From: Endomychus coccineus
Taxonomy: Eukaryota > Arthropoda > Insecta > Coleoptera > Endomychidae
Length of the DNA: 64,000 bases
NCBI GenBank assembly: GCA_958510875.1
Contig: OY294067.1
Location: forward strand, 106,250,010-106,314,009
Reading direction: 5' to 3'
Position 1 is the first letter of the stretch. Each line of letters begins with the position of its first letter. The position numbers and the translations under genes were made by a program. This document shows positions 1 through 9,544 of the stretch, in pieces. Below the pieces are notes generated by a model. That model was given only the letters and a program-made list of their open reading frames with translations. It was not told where the DNA came from and did no database searches.

Positions 1-1402
1 ATTCTTACAACATTTAATGGTGGGGCTGTGACGACATCACTAGCAAGGGGATCTTGAGGACCGTCAAAACTGGCTCCCACAGGGCTTTGATTTTGTTCTG
101 CGGTTCGAGTCGTAGCCTTTCAGGTTGCACCCTAAATAAACGGGCTTGACCTGCACTCCTTTTCTTTAGGAAGCCATTGCAGGTAAGCCTGTAGACTGCC
201 ATCATTGCGAGATTTCTCATCGTCATTGATAGGGGTGCCCCTCAATGCTGCAGTCGGTGTACTGTTCCTCGTGTATGTAATGCCTCTGAAGAAGAAATAC
301 TGTATCATGTCCAGAAGTTTCTGGGCTGTAACCAGTCCGGTAATTTTCCATCATACGAGGACTGCATGACCGAGTCTTGGAATAATAATAGCCGAGTAGA
401 TCCACATCAACTGCTTGGGCCCCAAACCCCACTCCATTCCATTTGCTCTCTTACTTAGATTATCATCATTTTGGCACCCGGTCTTCTGTTGATTCTGCCA
501 GAGTAGTTTTTTGTCCAGGGTGACTCCCATATATTTTACCGTCTCGGAAAAGTCAACTCACTTGCCTCGATTACCATCTTCTTCAGAAGCTTGATGTTGT
601 ACCTTTTGGAGAAGATGATAATGGTAGTTTTCTCCAGCTGAATGGAGTTCGTTCTTTCTACACCAGACTTCTGTTATTATCAAGGCTTGTTGAACAACCT
701 CCTGCAAGGTACCCTCGTAGACTCCTCTGGAGACTATGGCGATGTCATCCGCATAACCTACCGCCTTAATACCAACATGGTTCAACATTACTAGTAGCTC
801 ATCCACGACCGAACTTCATGAAAGGGGAGAGAGTACCACTCCCTGTGGACACCCTTCTGATACAGTCCCTTTCAGAGTATAGCCTTGCCACGCCTGGAAA
901 AGGCTTCAAGGGAGTTCATTATTTTATTCTATTAGTTCTCGCGGGAAACCGTGTCTCCCCGCTACTTGTTTGACAGAGCTCCTAGAGGCTTCAAGGGGGT
1001 TCATAATTTACTCTATTAGTTCTCGCGAGATACCATGTCTCCCCGCTACTTGTTTGATAGAGCTCCTAGAGGTCTTGTTGAAGGCCCCCCTCTATGACCA
1101 AGAAGGCACCAGAGTCCCTTTCACTTCAGCTGTTGCTCTATAAATTCAACATCCGAGTGGAGGGCCGTCTCGACAGATCTGCCCATCTGATGAGCATGTT
1201 CTTCCTCGTGAAGGGGGTGATGCTTCAGAGGTTCTGGCTCAAGATACCAGTCTACAAGCCTCTCTAACGTCTTGAAGAAAGACGACGTAAGGGTTATAGG
1301 CAGGTAGTCCTTGACGTAGCTCGTCTTACTTGCTTTAGGAATGAAGATTACATGAGGTATCTTCCACTCTTTGGGCGTGTATTCTACCGCAATACAATCC
1401 AT
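1..1402 (-). pseudogene. Decayed non-LTR retrotransposon (LINE) reverse transcriptase fragment
   Basis: Minus-strand blocks read as the RT of an R1/Jockey-like LINE. Codons at 1402-1121 encode the N-terminal RT blocks: an IPK motif (VIFIPKASK), then DYLPITLTSSFFKTLERLVD and a GRSVETALH block. Codons at 806-558 hold the catalytic box as YADD (GYADDIAIVSRG). Codons at 432-14 resemble the post-RT linker but are broken. Stops and frameshifts separate the blocks, and an 85-bp duplication lies between the N-terminal and YADD parts, so this is a dead copy. The window edge cuts it. Bases 8-36 recur in opposite orientation near 59315-59337, where an RNase H-bearing LINE fragment lies, so both pieces may belong to one family. 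Clade assignment is inference; RT identity is firm. Confidence 0.85.
901..1069. repeat. Tandem duplication of about 85 bp inside the LINE fragment
   Basis: Bases 901-985 and 986-1069 are two adjacent copies, both starting AGGCTTCAAGGG and ending GAGCTCCTAG, with scattered substitutions. The copies have diverged, so the duplication is not recent. It helps destroy the RT frame. Confidence 0.9.
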
Positions 1403-1440
1403 CTGCCATCTTTGAGGCCTTGACTTTCTATGGGAGACCC

Positions 1441-2070
1441 AAATCGAACATTTTTATATGAAACACCGCCTTCAAGTAACCGTTTCATTTTTATTTAGTA
1501 GTTCATTCTGTGAACAGTTTTATTTGCTACCTATTTTTCTATTCATCATTTTATGAGATTATGGAGTCACGAAATGTGTTTGTACCTATTCACCCCTGAC
1601 CTAATTGAAATACAATAAATTAGCCTTACAATTGATTAGATTTTCGCGATTGATCAGTAAAATAAAATCCCACAGCTATCTGTTATTATCTTTCATCATT
1701 TCATGACATAATTAACCACCTCGTCTACCGGACGTTCAATTTTACTAGGTAGAATACATATTTATAGTATACAGTGTGTGCAAGATAAGGATGTCTATTA
1801 TGAAGATATCGAAAACGGTGATAGATATTGTTTTGGTTAAAAAGGGAAAAAGTTAAGTAACTTAAGGGACATTCATATGAGAATGGCTTGATTTCCTATT
1901 TTATTTTTACCGTCAGAGATGGACATAAATGAAAAACACATCTTAAAAGCAACTCCTTACAAGCTTTCTTCGATTAAAATCAGATTTGCAATCCGACGTT
2001 TAATTTTTGATCAACCGTCATAAGCTATACGTTTTTAAATACATATTTCTCATTCAACACTCTGATGCAT
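1441..2070. other. Unassigned AT-rich interval; possible MITE end
   Basis: No gene seen. At 1768 the string TATACAGTGTGTGCAAGATA resembles a Tc1/mariner-type terminus preceded by TA, but I could not find a matching opposite end. Confidence 0.3.
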
Positions 2071-2074
2071 TTCA

Positions 2075-2298
2075 TGTTGTAATGACAACGGGTGGTAGGT
2101 TCACAACAGTACTTCTATGGCTACTGTTGGTGTTGTTTTTATTGATGAAAGTTCAGTTATCAAAGATAAGCTCCATTTTATAACTTCAAACAGTACATTA
2201 ATCAATAACTAATTATTCTATTTCACACTTTTTTATTTATATCTATATCCAATAACAAAACATAGATGGCAGCACTTAACACATTCACTTAATACTCC
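2075..2298 (-). repeat. Probable 3' LTR of the Copia element
   Basis: Reading the minus strand downstream of the Copia RNase H, a polypurine-like AAGTGGGAG (about 2297-2305) is followed by TATTAAGTGAATGTGTTAAG and, about 220 bp later, by TTACAACA ending at 2075. Copia-group LTRs typically start TGTT and end AACA, so the boundary is plausible with one mutated base at the start. No second copy was found to confirm it. Confidence 0.5.
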
Positions 2299-2399
2299 CA
2301 CTTGTCATGTGCTTCCTTAGAAAAACATATTGAATGAACAACATCAAAAATATTCTAAATGAAAAAAAAGCTTCTATCAAAGATTATTTTTCACAAGGA

Positions 2400-2724
2400 G
2401 AAACTAATTTAATTCGGAGTTTATTAAATACCTCTTTAGTAAGTGGCTTGATGAAAATATCCGCTAGCCTCTGAGCTATGAAACTAGGATTTCTTCATAA
2501 TGAATACATTCTCTAATGTGATGATAACGCACATCAATGTGCTTAGATCTTTTATGGAATTCAGGATTTTTTACCAGACGTATGGCACTCTGATTGTCCA
2601 CCAAAATAGGTGTGGCCTCTTGCTCACCAGATTTGACGTCATTGAGCATGACACGGAGCCATAGAGCTTCTTTGGTTGCCATGGAAACAGCTATATACTC
2701 AGCTTCAGTCGTTGAAAGGGCCAC
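2400..2724 (-). pseudogene. Copia RNase H domain and C-terminal tail
   Basis: Codons at 2724-2476 give the Copia-type RNase H: STTEAEYIAVSMATKEALWL, then VDNQSAIRLVKNP and HKRSKHIDVRYHHIRE. A one-base shift around 2475 is followed in the next frame by QRLADIFIKPLTKEVFNKL, the normal C-terminal tail of Copia Pol, ending near 2400. The DEDD-type acidic residues E (TEAEY) and D (VDNQSA) are present. It lies directly downstream of the RT part on the same strand, separated by frame breaks. Family identity is clear; activity is excluded by the frameshifts. Confidence 0.9.
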
Positions 2725-2744
2725 TGTCTTTTGACGGGACTACA

Positions 2745-3720
2745 CTAAGTAATAGGTTTGCCATTCATACAGAAGATTAATCCTGTTATCGATATTCTTG
2801 TATCTATGTCAGCTGCGTAGTCCGAGTCTGAAAAACCTGTCAATTTTGGAATTTCACAGTTATTGTCAAATGAAATTCCTATTAGGTATTTGATGAATTT
2901 CTTCACTGCATTCCAGTGTGCATCATTGAAATTGTTTGTGTATCTACTAACTTGATTTACAGCGAAAGATATGTCTGGTCGACTATCAGCTGACAAGAAT
3001 AACAATGCTCCCATTGCCTCGCGATAAGGTTGATTGTTTTGAATTTCATGATCTGGTGGTGCTGACCTTGATTGTGAGTGAGGATCAGCTGGAACACTGC
3101 TAGAGTTAGCTGTAGTTAAATTGAATTTCTTAATCAGCTGTTCAGTATAACCAATTTGGCTTATAAAAAGTGTGCCTTCTTCTCTATTATATTTTATTTC
3201 GATCCCCACATAAAAATTTGACTCTGAAGTAGTGACTTCAAACTCTGTTTTCAATTGTGTAATGAACGTCTCGCATGTATTATCATCTCCAATTAAAAGA
3301 CCCTCATCGACATATAATAACAAGAACATTTCTCTTTCATTACGTGTTCCTTTGTAAATACACTTGTCGCCATCAAATTGTTTGAAATCGTTCTTTTTCA
3401 TGAATTGGCTAAATTTTATGTTCCAGCATCGTGAGGATTGTTTGATTCCATATAGGTACATAAAAATTTCTTCTCCCAACTCCCCATTTGAAAAGGCCGT
3501 TTTGATATCAAATTGACTCAATCCCATATTTCGTTGAACAGCAATTGAGAGTAGGAGTCTAATAGAATCATACCTGGTGATAGGTGAGAATGTTTATGAT
3601 AATCTATTTCTCCTTTTTGAGTGTAACCTTTTGCACATAACCTCGCTTTATATCTAGTTATCTCCTTCAAATGTGGCTTTATATCATTTCTTGTTCTAAG
3701 ATAATATCTAGAGAAATTAT
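2745..3720 (-). pseudogene. Copia reverse transcriptase, internally deleted, catalytic box mutated
   Basis: The 260-codon open stretch at 3527-2745 is RVT_2-type RT: QFDIKTAFSNGEL (motif A), LYGIKQSSRCWN, LLLYVDEGLLIGDD, then YREAMGALLFLSADSRPDI and the connection region. Motif A runs straight into LYGIKQ without the usual segment between them, so an in-frame deletion is likely. The catalytic box is YVDE where Copia has YVDD, losing one metal-binding aspartate. Just upstream in other frames (3720-3528) come RYKARLCAKGYTQKGEIDYH and LSPG, the normal Copia RT start, joined by frameshifts. Substitution, deletion and frameshifts all argue that this copy is inactive. Confidence 0.92.
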
Positions 3721-3786
3721 CATTGGGATTTCACCATCAATATTTTCTTGAACCGATTCTCGAAATACATCATCTGAAAACTGATT

Positions 3787-4700
3787 TCAATGATTTTCTG
3801 TTTCTCTCTTATTGTCCAAAATTAAATTTTTCTGATTTTCCTGCTCTTTCTCATCAGGTAAGATTTTATCTTGATGAATGCAGTCTGGCAGTCCTAGACT
3901 GTAATTTTGCATTGTCGTTTTCCATCGAGACTGCGATTCATTGAAAACAACATTTCTTGCGACATGTATTTGTTTAGTTTCAGGATCAAAAAGTCTGTAG
4001 TTGTCTGAATTATTATCATAACCAACGAAAACCATACATTTCGACTTATAATCCATTTTTTCGTATTGAGTCTGTAATGAAAATATAAGCTTCACAACCA
4101 AATTTTCGCATATGTGATTGATGGTTTCTTATCAGTCCATACTTCAAATGGAGTAGATACAGGAGTTTGTCTTGTACCAGTTCTATTAAGAATATAAATT
4201 GCACAATTATCAGCTTCTTTCCAGAAGAATTTGGGTATATTCATACTATACATCAATGACCTGACCATTTCCATAATTGTTCTGTTGTCTCGTTCACACC
4301 GGGAATTCTGTTCTAGTATATTTGGTGCTGTGGTTTCAAGTTCTATTCCTCAGTTTCTGGCAAAATTTTGTAATTCTAAGTTTACGTATTCTCTACCATC
4401 ATCAGTGCCAAGGCGAAACAATTTTATATGCTTCATCTTTGAACAAAATAAAATATTTTGCACCCTCAACGGATAATTCTGGCATAGGACCACACGGGTC
4501 ACTAAAAATTCTTTCTCCTGGATTAGACTTGAGACATTTTTTTGTTTTGAAAAGGTTTTATGCTGTTTTCCCGCAACACACCGTTCACGAAAAAAAAATC
4601 AATATCATCAGTGATATGGAGATCTGTGACAAGGTTTTTCGATATCATTTCTTTTATAGCTGCTATATTCAAGTGCCCCAATCTCTCATGCCATAGCCTG
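3787..4700 (-). pseudogene. Copia integrase region (zinc-binding end, core, C-terminal)
   Basis: Three minus-strand frames together give a Copia integrase. Bases 4700-4600 read RLGHLNIAAIKEMISKNLV, the GAG-pre-integrase/HHCC region. Bases 4440-4300 read LGTDDGREYVN and, further on, GIELETTAPN, the core surrounding the second Asp. Codons 4274-4092 give NRTIMEMVRSLMYSMNIPKF with FWKEADNCAIYILNRTGTR, and codons 4101-3787 give KCMVFVGYDNNSDNYRLFDP and VARNVVFNES, the usual post-integrase linker. Order and strand match Copia (protease, integrase, RT, RNase H). At least two frameshifts separate the parts. Confidence 0.88.
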
Positions 4701-4839
4701 AGATTATTTTGATTGGATGATGAATTACATTCATGAATTTGAATTTTCTAACCCAGAATTGTCTGAAATAACATGCAATATAAATTATTCTCACTCCTAA
4801 CACCCAGTGCTATAACTTTGTTCATATTATCAAATATTA

Positions 4840-5107
4840 CTACTTTTTTTTCATCCTTTTTTTTTTGGTTAGAACTCCTTCAGATAACAGATTTCTTCTG
4901 AGCTCAGGTACATAAAGGACTTCTTTTATAATAGAATCATACCATTTCTCATTAACATATTTTTTAATATTTATTTCACCTTTCGCTTCAACTTTCAACT
5001 GTTTGTCAGAAGCTAGTATTACTTTAGATGGACTTTCAATTTCTGTTATACTTGGAATATAATCTAAACACCCAGTCATATTAAAAAAATCACATTCGCT
5101 GTATTTA
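4840..5107 (-). pseudogene. Copia protease-distal part, truncated at its 5' side
   Basis: Codons 5079-4840 read CLDYIPSITEIESPSKVILA then VLYVPELRRNLLS, the stretch that follows the Copia protease active site and precedes integrase. The frame opens a little further upstream as FKYSECDFFN and then stops abruptly where the 5108-7225 inverted-repeat element begins. The active site DSGA block, zinc knuckle and gag are absent, and I could not find them on the far side of that element either. The Copia copy is thus 5'-truncated at this junction. Confidence 0.8.
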
Positions 5108-5170
5108 AACTGCCGTGGAACGATCGTGTACTAAAATGCAGTCAATAGTTATGACGTCATTAAGATCATA

Positions 5171-5403
5171 GTCAAAGTATGAAGGTCTGTTGGAGCCTCC
5201 CTTCTACTCTTTTTAAAATTCAAGTGCAAGCTGATTGGTCGTTTATTTAGTTTATTCAATGTTATTGACGACGACATAATATGATGTTATTATGTGCCGG
5301 CGACGAGCCGATGAGAGCAAGGCTGTGATTGGAGGAGCTAGGTGACGTCATCTAGCACGAGAAACGATGGTAGGGAGGCTCCAACAGACCTTCATACTTT
5401 GAC
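5171..5403. mobile_element. 233-bp MITE nested in the left TIR of the 5108-7225 element
   Basis: Perfect 32-bp TIRs beginning GTCAAAGTATGAAGGTCTGT at both ends, flanked by TA at 5169-5170 and 5404-5405. No coding capacity. The TA duplication and short length fit a Tc1/mariner-mobilised MITE. It interrupts the left arm of a larger inverted repeat, so it is the younger insertion. Confidence 0.88.
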
Positions 5404-5639
5404 TAGGATTGAGATGTCACTTGTGACGGCTTTTGGGGATCTAACCGTTATTCGTTATTGCTACTGAATTTTATTCTTGATTTAATGTGTACGGTGGTAT
5501 GATGTAATAGCTGTCTGAAGAAATAGTAATATTTCTAACTTGTTATGAAGGACGAATTTCTCTTGAATCATACTTTGATGCAATTAAAATTATCATTTTA
5601 ATCTTGTGGGAATATATTGAATATATTTTTGATATCATA

Positions 5640-5860
5640 AAGTGCTCAAGATAGTCATTCCATTGTAAACCTCGAGACCTGCCCAACTTCTTCCTACCAG
5701 ACTTCATTTTTCTATCGAACGGCGAAGCTGTGGAACTCTTTGGCTAGTGAGGTCGCCCCTTGAGCCTATAACCTCCAAACCTTCAAGAAAAAGTCAAATG
5801 GCTGTCTCATCTCTCAACCTTCTTGTAGTCAAAGTATAGAAAAAAAATACTCATGAATTA
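5640..5860 (+). pseudogene. LINE ORF2 C-terminal tail
   Basis: Plus-strand reading gives NLETCPTSSYQTSFFYRTAK then LWNSLASEVAP, the motif found at the very C-terminus of many Jockey/CR1-type LINE proteins (H/N-L-x-T-C/P-R-T ... RTA-x-LWN-x-LP). The same motif, with near-identical DNA, recurs at about 58637-58720 behind an RT fragment, so both copies come from one LINE family. Here only the tail survives. Confidence 0.7.
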
Positions 5861-5864
5861 ACTA

Positions 5865-6255
5865 GATAATAAGTCACATAGTATTATCCATAAGACCACA
5901 TTTTCGAGTTAGTTCACTCAGACAATCATGCTCAACGAATATGTCTTCGTCCTAGGCATTCACTACAATAAAGTGTTGTATGATTTTTCTGGGTATCGTT
6001 ACCGCACACAGAACAAGACCAACTATGCTGAAGTCTTTTCTGCTCTGACTGCATCTACTTTTTTTCAAACATTTTGTCTGTGGAAAGAGGTCTAAATGTA
6101 ATTACATAGTTCACTATTTATTCTGAAAGTAATTGGTATTACAACATGTACCTTATCAAATGAATATAAATAGCCTCACCTAGTATAGCATGATATATTT
6201 CTTCAGCAATCGTTTTAACATCTAGAACAATTCCATTTGCAATATCTTTTCCAAT
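5865..6255. other. Unassigned interval inside the TIR element
   Basis: AT-rich with no recognisable gene. The minus strand from 6255 to 6170 continues the reading of the unknown remnant (DIGKDIANGIVLDVKTIAEE) after a stop. Confidence 0.3.
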
Positions 6256-6258
6256 ATC

Positions 6259-6610
6259 TCAATATTTATCTAAGAAATTAAGAATTAAATTCTGTTTCTC
6301 CTGATAGGATTGTAAAAATGCGACAGGATTTTTTTTCTTTTCCTTTGGTTGGCCTATAACTGGTAAGTCTTGTCCTTTTGAGGATTCTCGTTTTCTCAAT
6401 GAAACAGGCATTTCAATTATCGACAAATTGATATCATTTAGATACTCCAACCGTTTGATGAGATTGGTTTTTGGCGTCATGTAAAGCTGCTCCACTGATG
6501 TCAGATGGTTCATATGCTTCGTTTGGATCTTCTATTATCGCCTCTATAATTTCAGATGGCCCCACATATTATGAAGTATTTTCGTTATCTAATTCACTTC
6601 ATTTGATCAC
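6259..6610 (-). pseudogene. Unrecognised coding remnant inside the TIR element
   Basis: Minus-strand frames join as PSEIIEAIIEDPNEAYEPSD, a frameshift near 6480, then KTNLIKRLEYLNDINLSIIE and NPVAFLQSYQEKQNLILNFL, followed by a stop and DIGKDIANGIVLDVKTIAEE. The composition (charged, helix-prone, lysine-rich linker RKRESSKGQDLP) looks like real protein, not noise. I do not recognise the family. Position in the middle of an inverted-repeat element suggests a transposase or accessory-protein remnant. Confidence 0.35.
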
Positions 6611-7099
6611 TTGTATTTCAGATAACCAGTTCATTACAAAAGTCATATGGTTCAATAGATAATTGACTTTAAATTCCAATTCAACTCTGTCATTGCTCCT
6701 AATAATAAATTGAGAGTGATTTTCATCTTTATAACATCAACCTCAAAGATATTTCTTCGTAACATTTTATAAGCAGCTTAGTTGGATTAATTTAAAGTTT
6801 AGAGGCAGACAAGGATCATAAAGCAGTTCATGATATTTCAAAGAAACCCGTCAAAAAGTTCCAGGAAGATAAAGAACAATAAAAAAAATTTAAATTGCTT
6901 ACAATGAAGTATCAAACCAAGTTTTAAGAGAAATTCGTCTTTCAAAACTATTCAAAGCTATTACAGTTCGTACAAACAGATATTACACCATACGTATCAT
7001 GATGAAAATGCCATAGGCGATTTTTATTTTATGAAAAATAACATTTAGTAACTATAACGGGCAACATTAATATAATATAGAATCGTCACCTTGCAAGTG

Positions 7100-7222
7100 A
7101 CATCTGAATGACGTCATAACTATTGACGGCATTTTATTGCACGGCCGTTGCCGTCATAAGTGACATCAGAATGACGTCATAACTATTACGGCATTTTAGT
7201 ACACGACCGTTCGACGGCAGTT
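7100..7222. repeat. Two tandem 62-bp units in the right TIR
   Basis: Bases 7100-7160 and 7161-7222 repeat GTGACATC(T/A)GAATGACGTC onward with a few differences. Each unit includes ATGACGTCAT. Such subterminal repeats are common transposase-binding arrays, which is inference here. Confidence 0.8.
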
Positions 7223-7225
7223 TGA

Positions 7226-7806
7226 GCACATAATATGTCCCTTTGAAGTTGTAACAGCTTTGAATGAGGCGTAAACTGTAGGGCATTTGACATATAGAAC
7301 AAGGTAATCTGTTCGACGAAAGAAATTTGTAATTATCTTTTTGAAATATCATAGAATCCTAATATGATGGTGTACATCAAACAGTATGTATTGAATCTAC
7401 TCTCAATAGTTTGTTCAATTCAGGTTTGATATTTATATTGGGGTATTAGTTGTAGAAATTATGAGACAATAATGATATCTCAAATGGGATAACCTTTATC
7501 TATATGTTTGATCTTGCCTATAAAAAAATGTTTCATAGTTAGATTGATTCTGGATTGAACCATGTTCTGAGGAATATTGGAACAACATTCCATAGTGATA
7601 TGAAATTGTCCCTTTAGTTCTATCGTATATGAGACACCTTGCTATCATAATGATCACAATTATTAGATGATACTGTTATTGAAAGAAATTGACTTGGGTT
7701 TTCAGGCTTTCCGAAAATTAGTCTTGCTTAAAATATAAATAACTGCATCCAACAAATTATAACGTGTACCTTGTCGCTTTTCGGTATTTTGCTTACTGCG
7801 GTAAGC
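7226..7806. other. Unassigned; possibly the leader of the LTR element
   Basis: No gag or other gene seen. If the LTR call at 7825-9530 is right, this is the sequence directly after the primer-binding site on the minus strand. A short minus frame at 7352-7230 (CSICQMPYSLRLIQSCYNFK) is open but not recognisable. Confidence 0.3.
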
Positions 7807-7807
7807 T

Positions 7808-7825
7808 CCTAATCCTCGGGCGCCA
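7808..7825 (-). promoter_or_regulatory. Primer-binding-site-like sequence
   Basis: Minus strand reads TGGCGCCCGAGGATTAGG directly after the presumed LTR end. TGGCGCCC is the 5' part of Lys-tRNA-primed PBSs in Gypsy elements; the remainder does not match it. Confidence 0.45.
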
Positions 7826-8613
7826 GATTTTTCTAAGGTTTACTCCTTTTTGAAGACTTCTGCTAGGGTCTTCACCACAAGGCTTGTCACTATGCTATCT
7901 ATAGATAGCCTTGTACCTAGGGTAGCTACAGTGAAGTATAACCAGAGTCCATTGGGCAGAAAACAGTATCAAAATTGTTGGCTTTAATTACAATTGATAC
8001 CTGGTTAAAACTTAGCTCATTTGAAGATGGAGCAGAAATTATTTAATAAAACGGTGAATTCCAAATATTAAAATATGTAATAAATATAACAAGTACACTT
8101 TCAGAATAATCAATATAAATGCAATTGAACGGTATTATTTACACAATTACACCCAGGCGGAAAATGTAATGAAGCTCAAACAGTATATGAAAACTGTAAC
8201 AACATATCTATTCTGCGATATGTTCGGTGTTTAATTTCAATTCAACGGTACGGAATCGGTTGACAAATGATTCACATTTATCATTTGCGGAAAATACAAA
8301 TCAAACAGGTCCTAGCATAATGAGCGGTATTCGGTAAATATTTTTGGATAGCAATAATAAGTGAAATGTTCAAAACACACTACGATATATTAAACGGTTT
8401 AAGATTCGGTCGATTCGGAAAGTATTGTCTTGCACTAGTTTTCCGCTCGTACAATATCAGGTTTCACGATATTTTCGGTTAATTACTCTTATTGAGTTTA
8501 TTCTGTCATAACACCCACCCTGGTATTAGCTATCAACGGGGTTCCCGGTAATTGTATGACAGTATTAGATTTCGTACATTTTACAGATTCAGAATCTGGA
8601 CAATTAGGGCTTA

Positions 8614-8834
8614 TACTTCCGGTAGATCACAGCGTGCACAAACCCTAACTATCGTATCTGCAATATCCCCTACATCCACGGCCGGGGCTTCTCATTCGAA
8701 TAAGGGGAGATTACGATTCTCAATCACACAACCACCCCAACTTCTACTTCCGGTAGATCACAGCGTGCACAAGTCGTTGGCGATTTGGTCGTCTAGGATA
8801 TACTTATACTTCCGGTATGTCACAGTGTGCACAA
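8614..8834. repeat. 28-bp motif present three times in the presumed LTR
   Basis: TACTTCCGGTAGATCACAGC followed by GTGCACAA occurs at 8614-8641, 8745-8772 and, with three changes, 8807-8834. Copies are spaced 131 and 62 bp apart in the same orientation. Possible protein-binding repeats of the LTR. Confidence 0.85.
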
Positions 8835-9203
8835 ATATACCACAGACGCCCCTGATGTTCAATCATACACACTCTGTACGCACCATACAATTACTTGAAT
8901 ATTTCAATTCACGTGCGAATTTAAATCGTGCGCGGTCCGACCTATGACGGGATAAACTCAAATATCACAATTCAACTTACTGAAAGCTACGGAACTCAGA
9001 TATCGTACAAACGTTTACCAATCACAATAATAATCATAAACTACGGAAATCAATATATCGTAATGCTCAAAAATATAAACTATTTGCTATCATTTACGTT
9101 ATGAAACAATTCACTAAACGGAACACTTATTCTTAATTCACAGTTTAAATTTGACTCAAACTCGGATAATCAATTCACTCTGATTCTTATGTTAATCTCA
9201 CTT

Positions 9204-9340
9204 CAACGGTACTATTTGAAAATCAAAAATCACCAAAAAAAAAAGCACAAAAGCGCAACGGTACTGATTGATTATCAAAATCACAAAAGAGCAACTGTAC
9301 TGATTCTAACTCGAAATCACCAAAGAGAGCACAAAAGAGA
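9204..9340. repeat. Three degenerate tandem units just downstream of the TATA box
   Basis: Each unit starts CAACGGTACT or CAACTGTACT and continues with an AAAATCAC(C)AAA block and AGCACAAAAG; unit length varies from about 36 to 52 bp. On the minus strand they lie between the TATA box and the rest of the LTR, the position of an early transcribed R/U5 region. Confidence 0.65.
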
Positions 9341-9360
9341 GCGATCTTTTATCGGTCACT

Positions 9361-9369
9361 GCTTTTATA
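9361..9369 (-). promoter_or_regulatory. TATA box of the presumed LTR
   Basis: TATAAAAGC on the minus strand, followed about 30 nt later by a CT-rich stretch suitable for a start site. Confidence 0.45.
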
Positions 9370-9544
9370 TGTTTTCCGAAGTTCTGGTCAAGTCTGCTCC
9401 ACCAATTCCTTATTTTGTGCCGAGGGTTTTTACTTATGTCCCGAACAATGCTTGAAAGTGACGCTACTTCTTAGATCTAAAATTCGCGCTCATGATGCTC
9501 CACTAGTTTCTCCCGGCACACTAGACAAGTGTTATCGGAGTTTT

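Larger units (their letters stand above)
5108..7225. mobile_element. DNA transposon or foldback element with long TIRs, family unknown
   Basis: Bases 5108-5161 (AAACTGCCGTGGAACGATCG onward) match the reverse complement of 7171-7223 with about four differences. Beyond the MITE nested at 5171-5403, the left arm resumes (GAGATGTCACTTGTGACGGC at 5411-5430) exactly as the right arm predicts (TGATGTCACTTATGACGGC). TIRs are therefore at least about 80 bp, and the right one carries a second tandem unit. Each arm has the CRE-like palindrome ATGACGTCAT. The interior holds a LINE 3' tail and an unrecognised coding remnant. I saw no clear TSD. Superfamily undetermined. Confidence 0.7.
7825..9530 (-). repeat. 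Probable long terminal repeat of a Gypsy- or BEL-like retroelement
   Basis: Three minus-strand signals fit an LTR of about 1.7 kb. First, TGGCGCCCGAGG just below 7825 looks like a primer-binding site, its first eight bases matching the Lys-tRNA type. Second, a TATA box (TATAAAAGC) sits at 9369-9361. Third, TG-starting sequence (TGTCTAGTGTGCCGGGAGAA) lies near 9531. The interval has no ORF of note and a CGGT-rich base texture unlike its surroundings. Two internal repeat sets lie downstream of the TATA box. No partner LTR or gag/pol of the same element is in the window, so this may be a solo LTR or a truncated 5' end. Confidence 0.5.

Noticed and set aside
4231..4696. Two plus-strand ORFs in the Copia region
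   Set aside because: They are the opposite strand of the integrase and carry no motif.
6040..6100. SVERG string as a hAT dimerisation block
   Set aside because: Only five residues match and no hAT motif flanks them.
7230..7352. Continuation of the Copia gag/protease beyond the 5108-7225 element
   Set aside because: No zinc knuckle or DSGA block; sequence does not resume the Copia frame.
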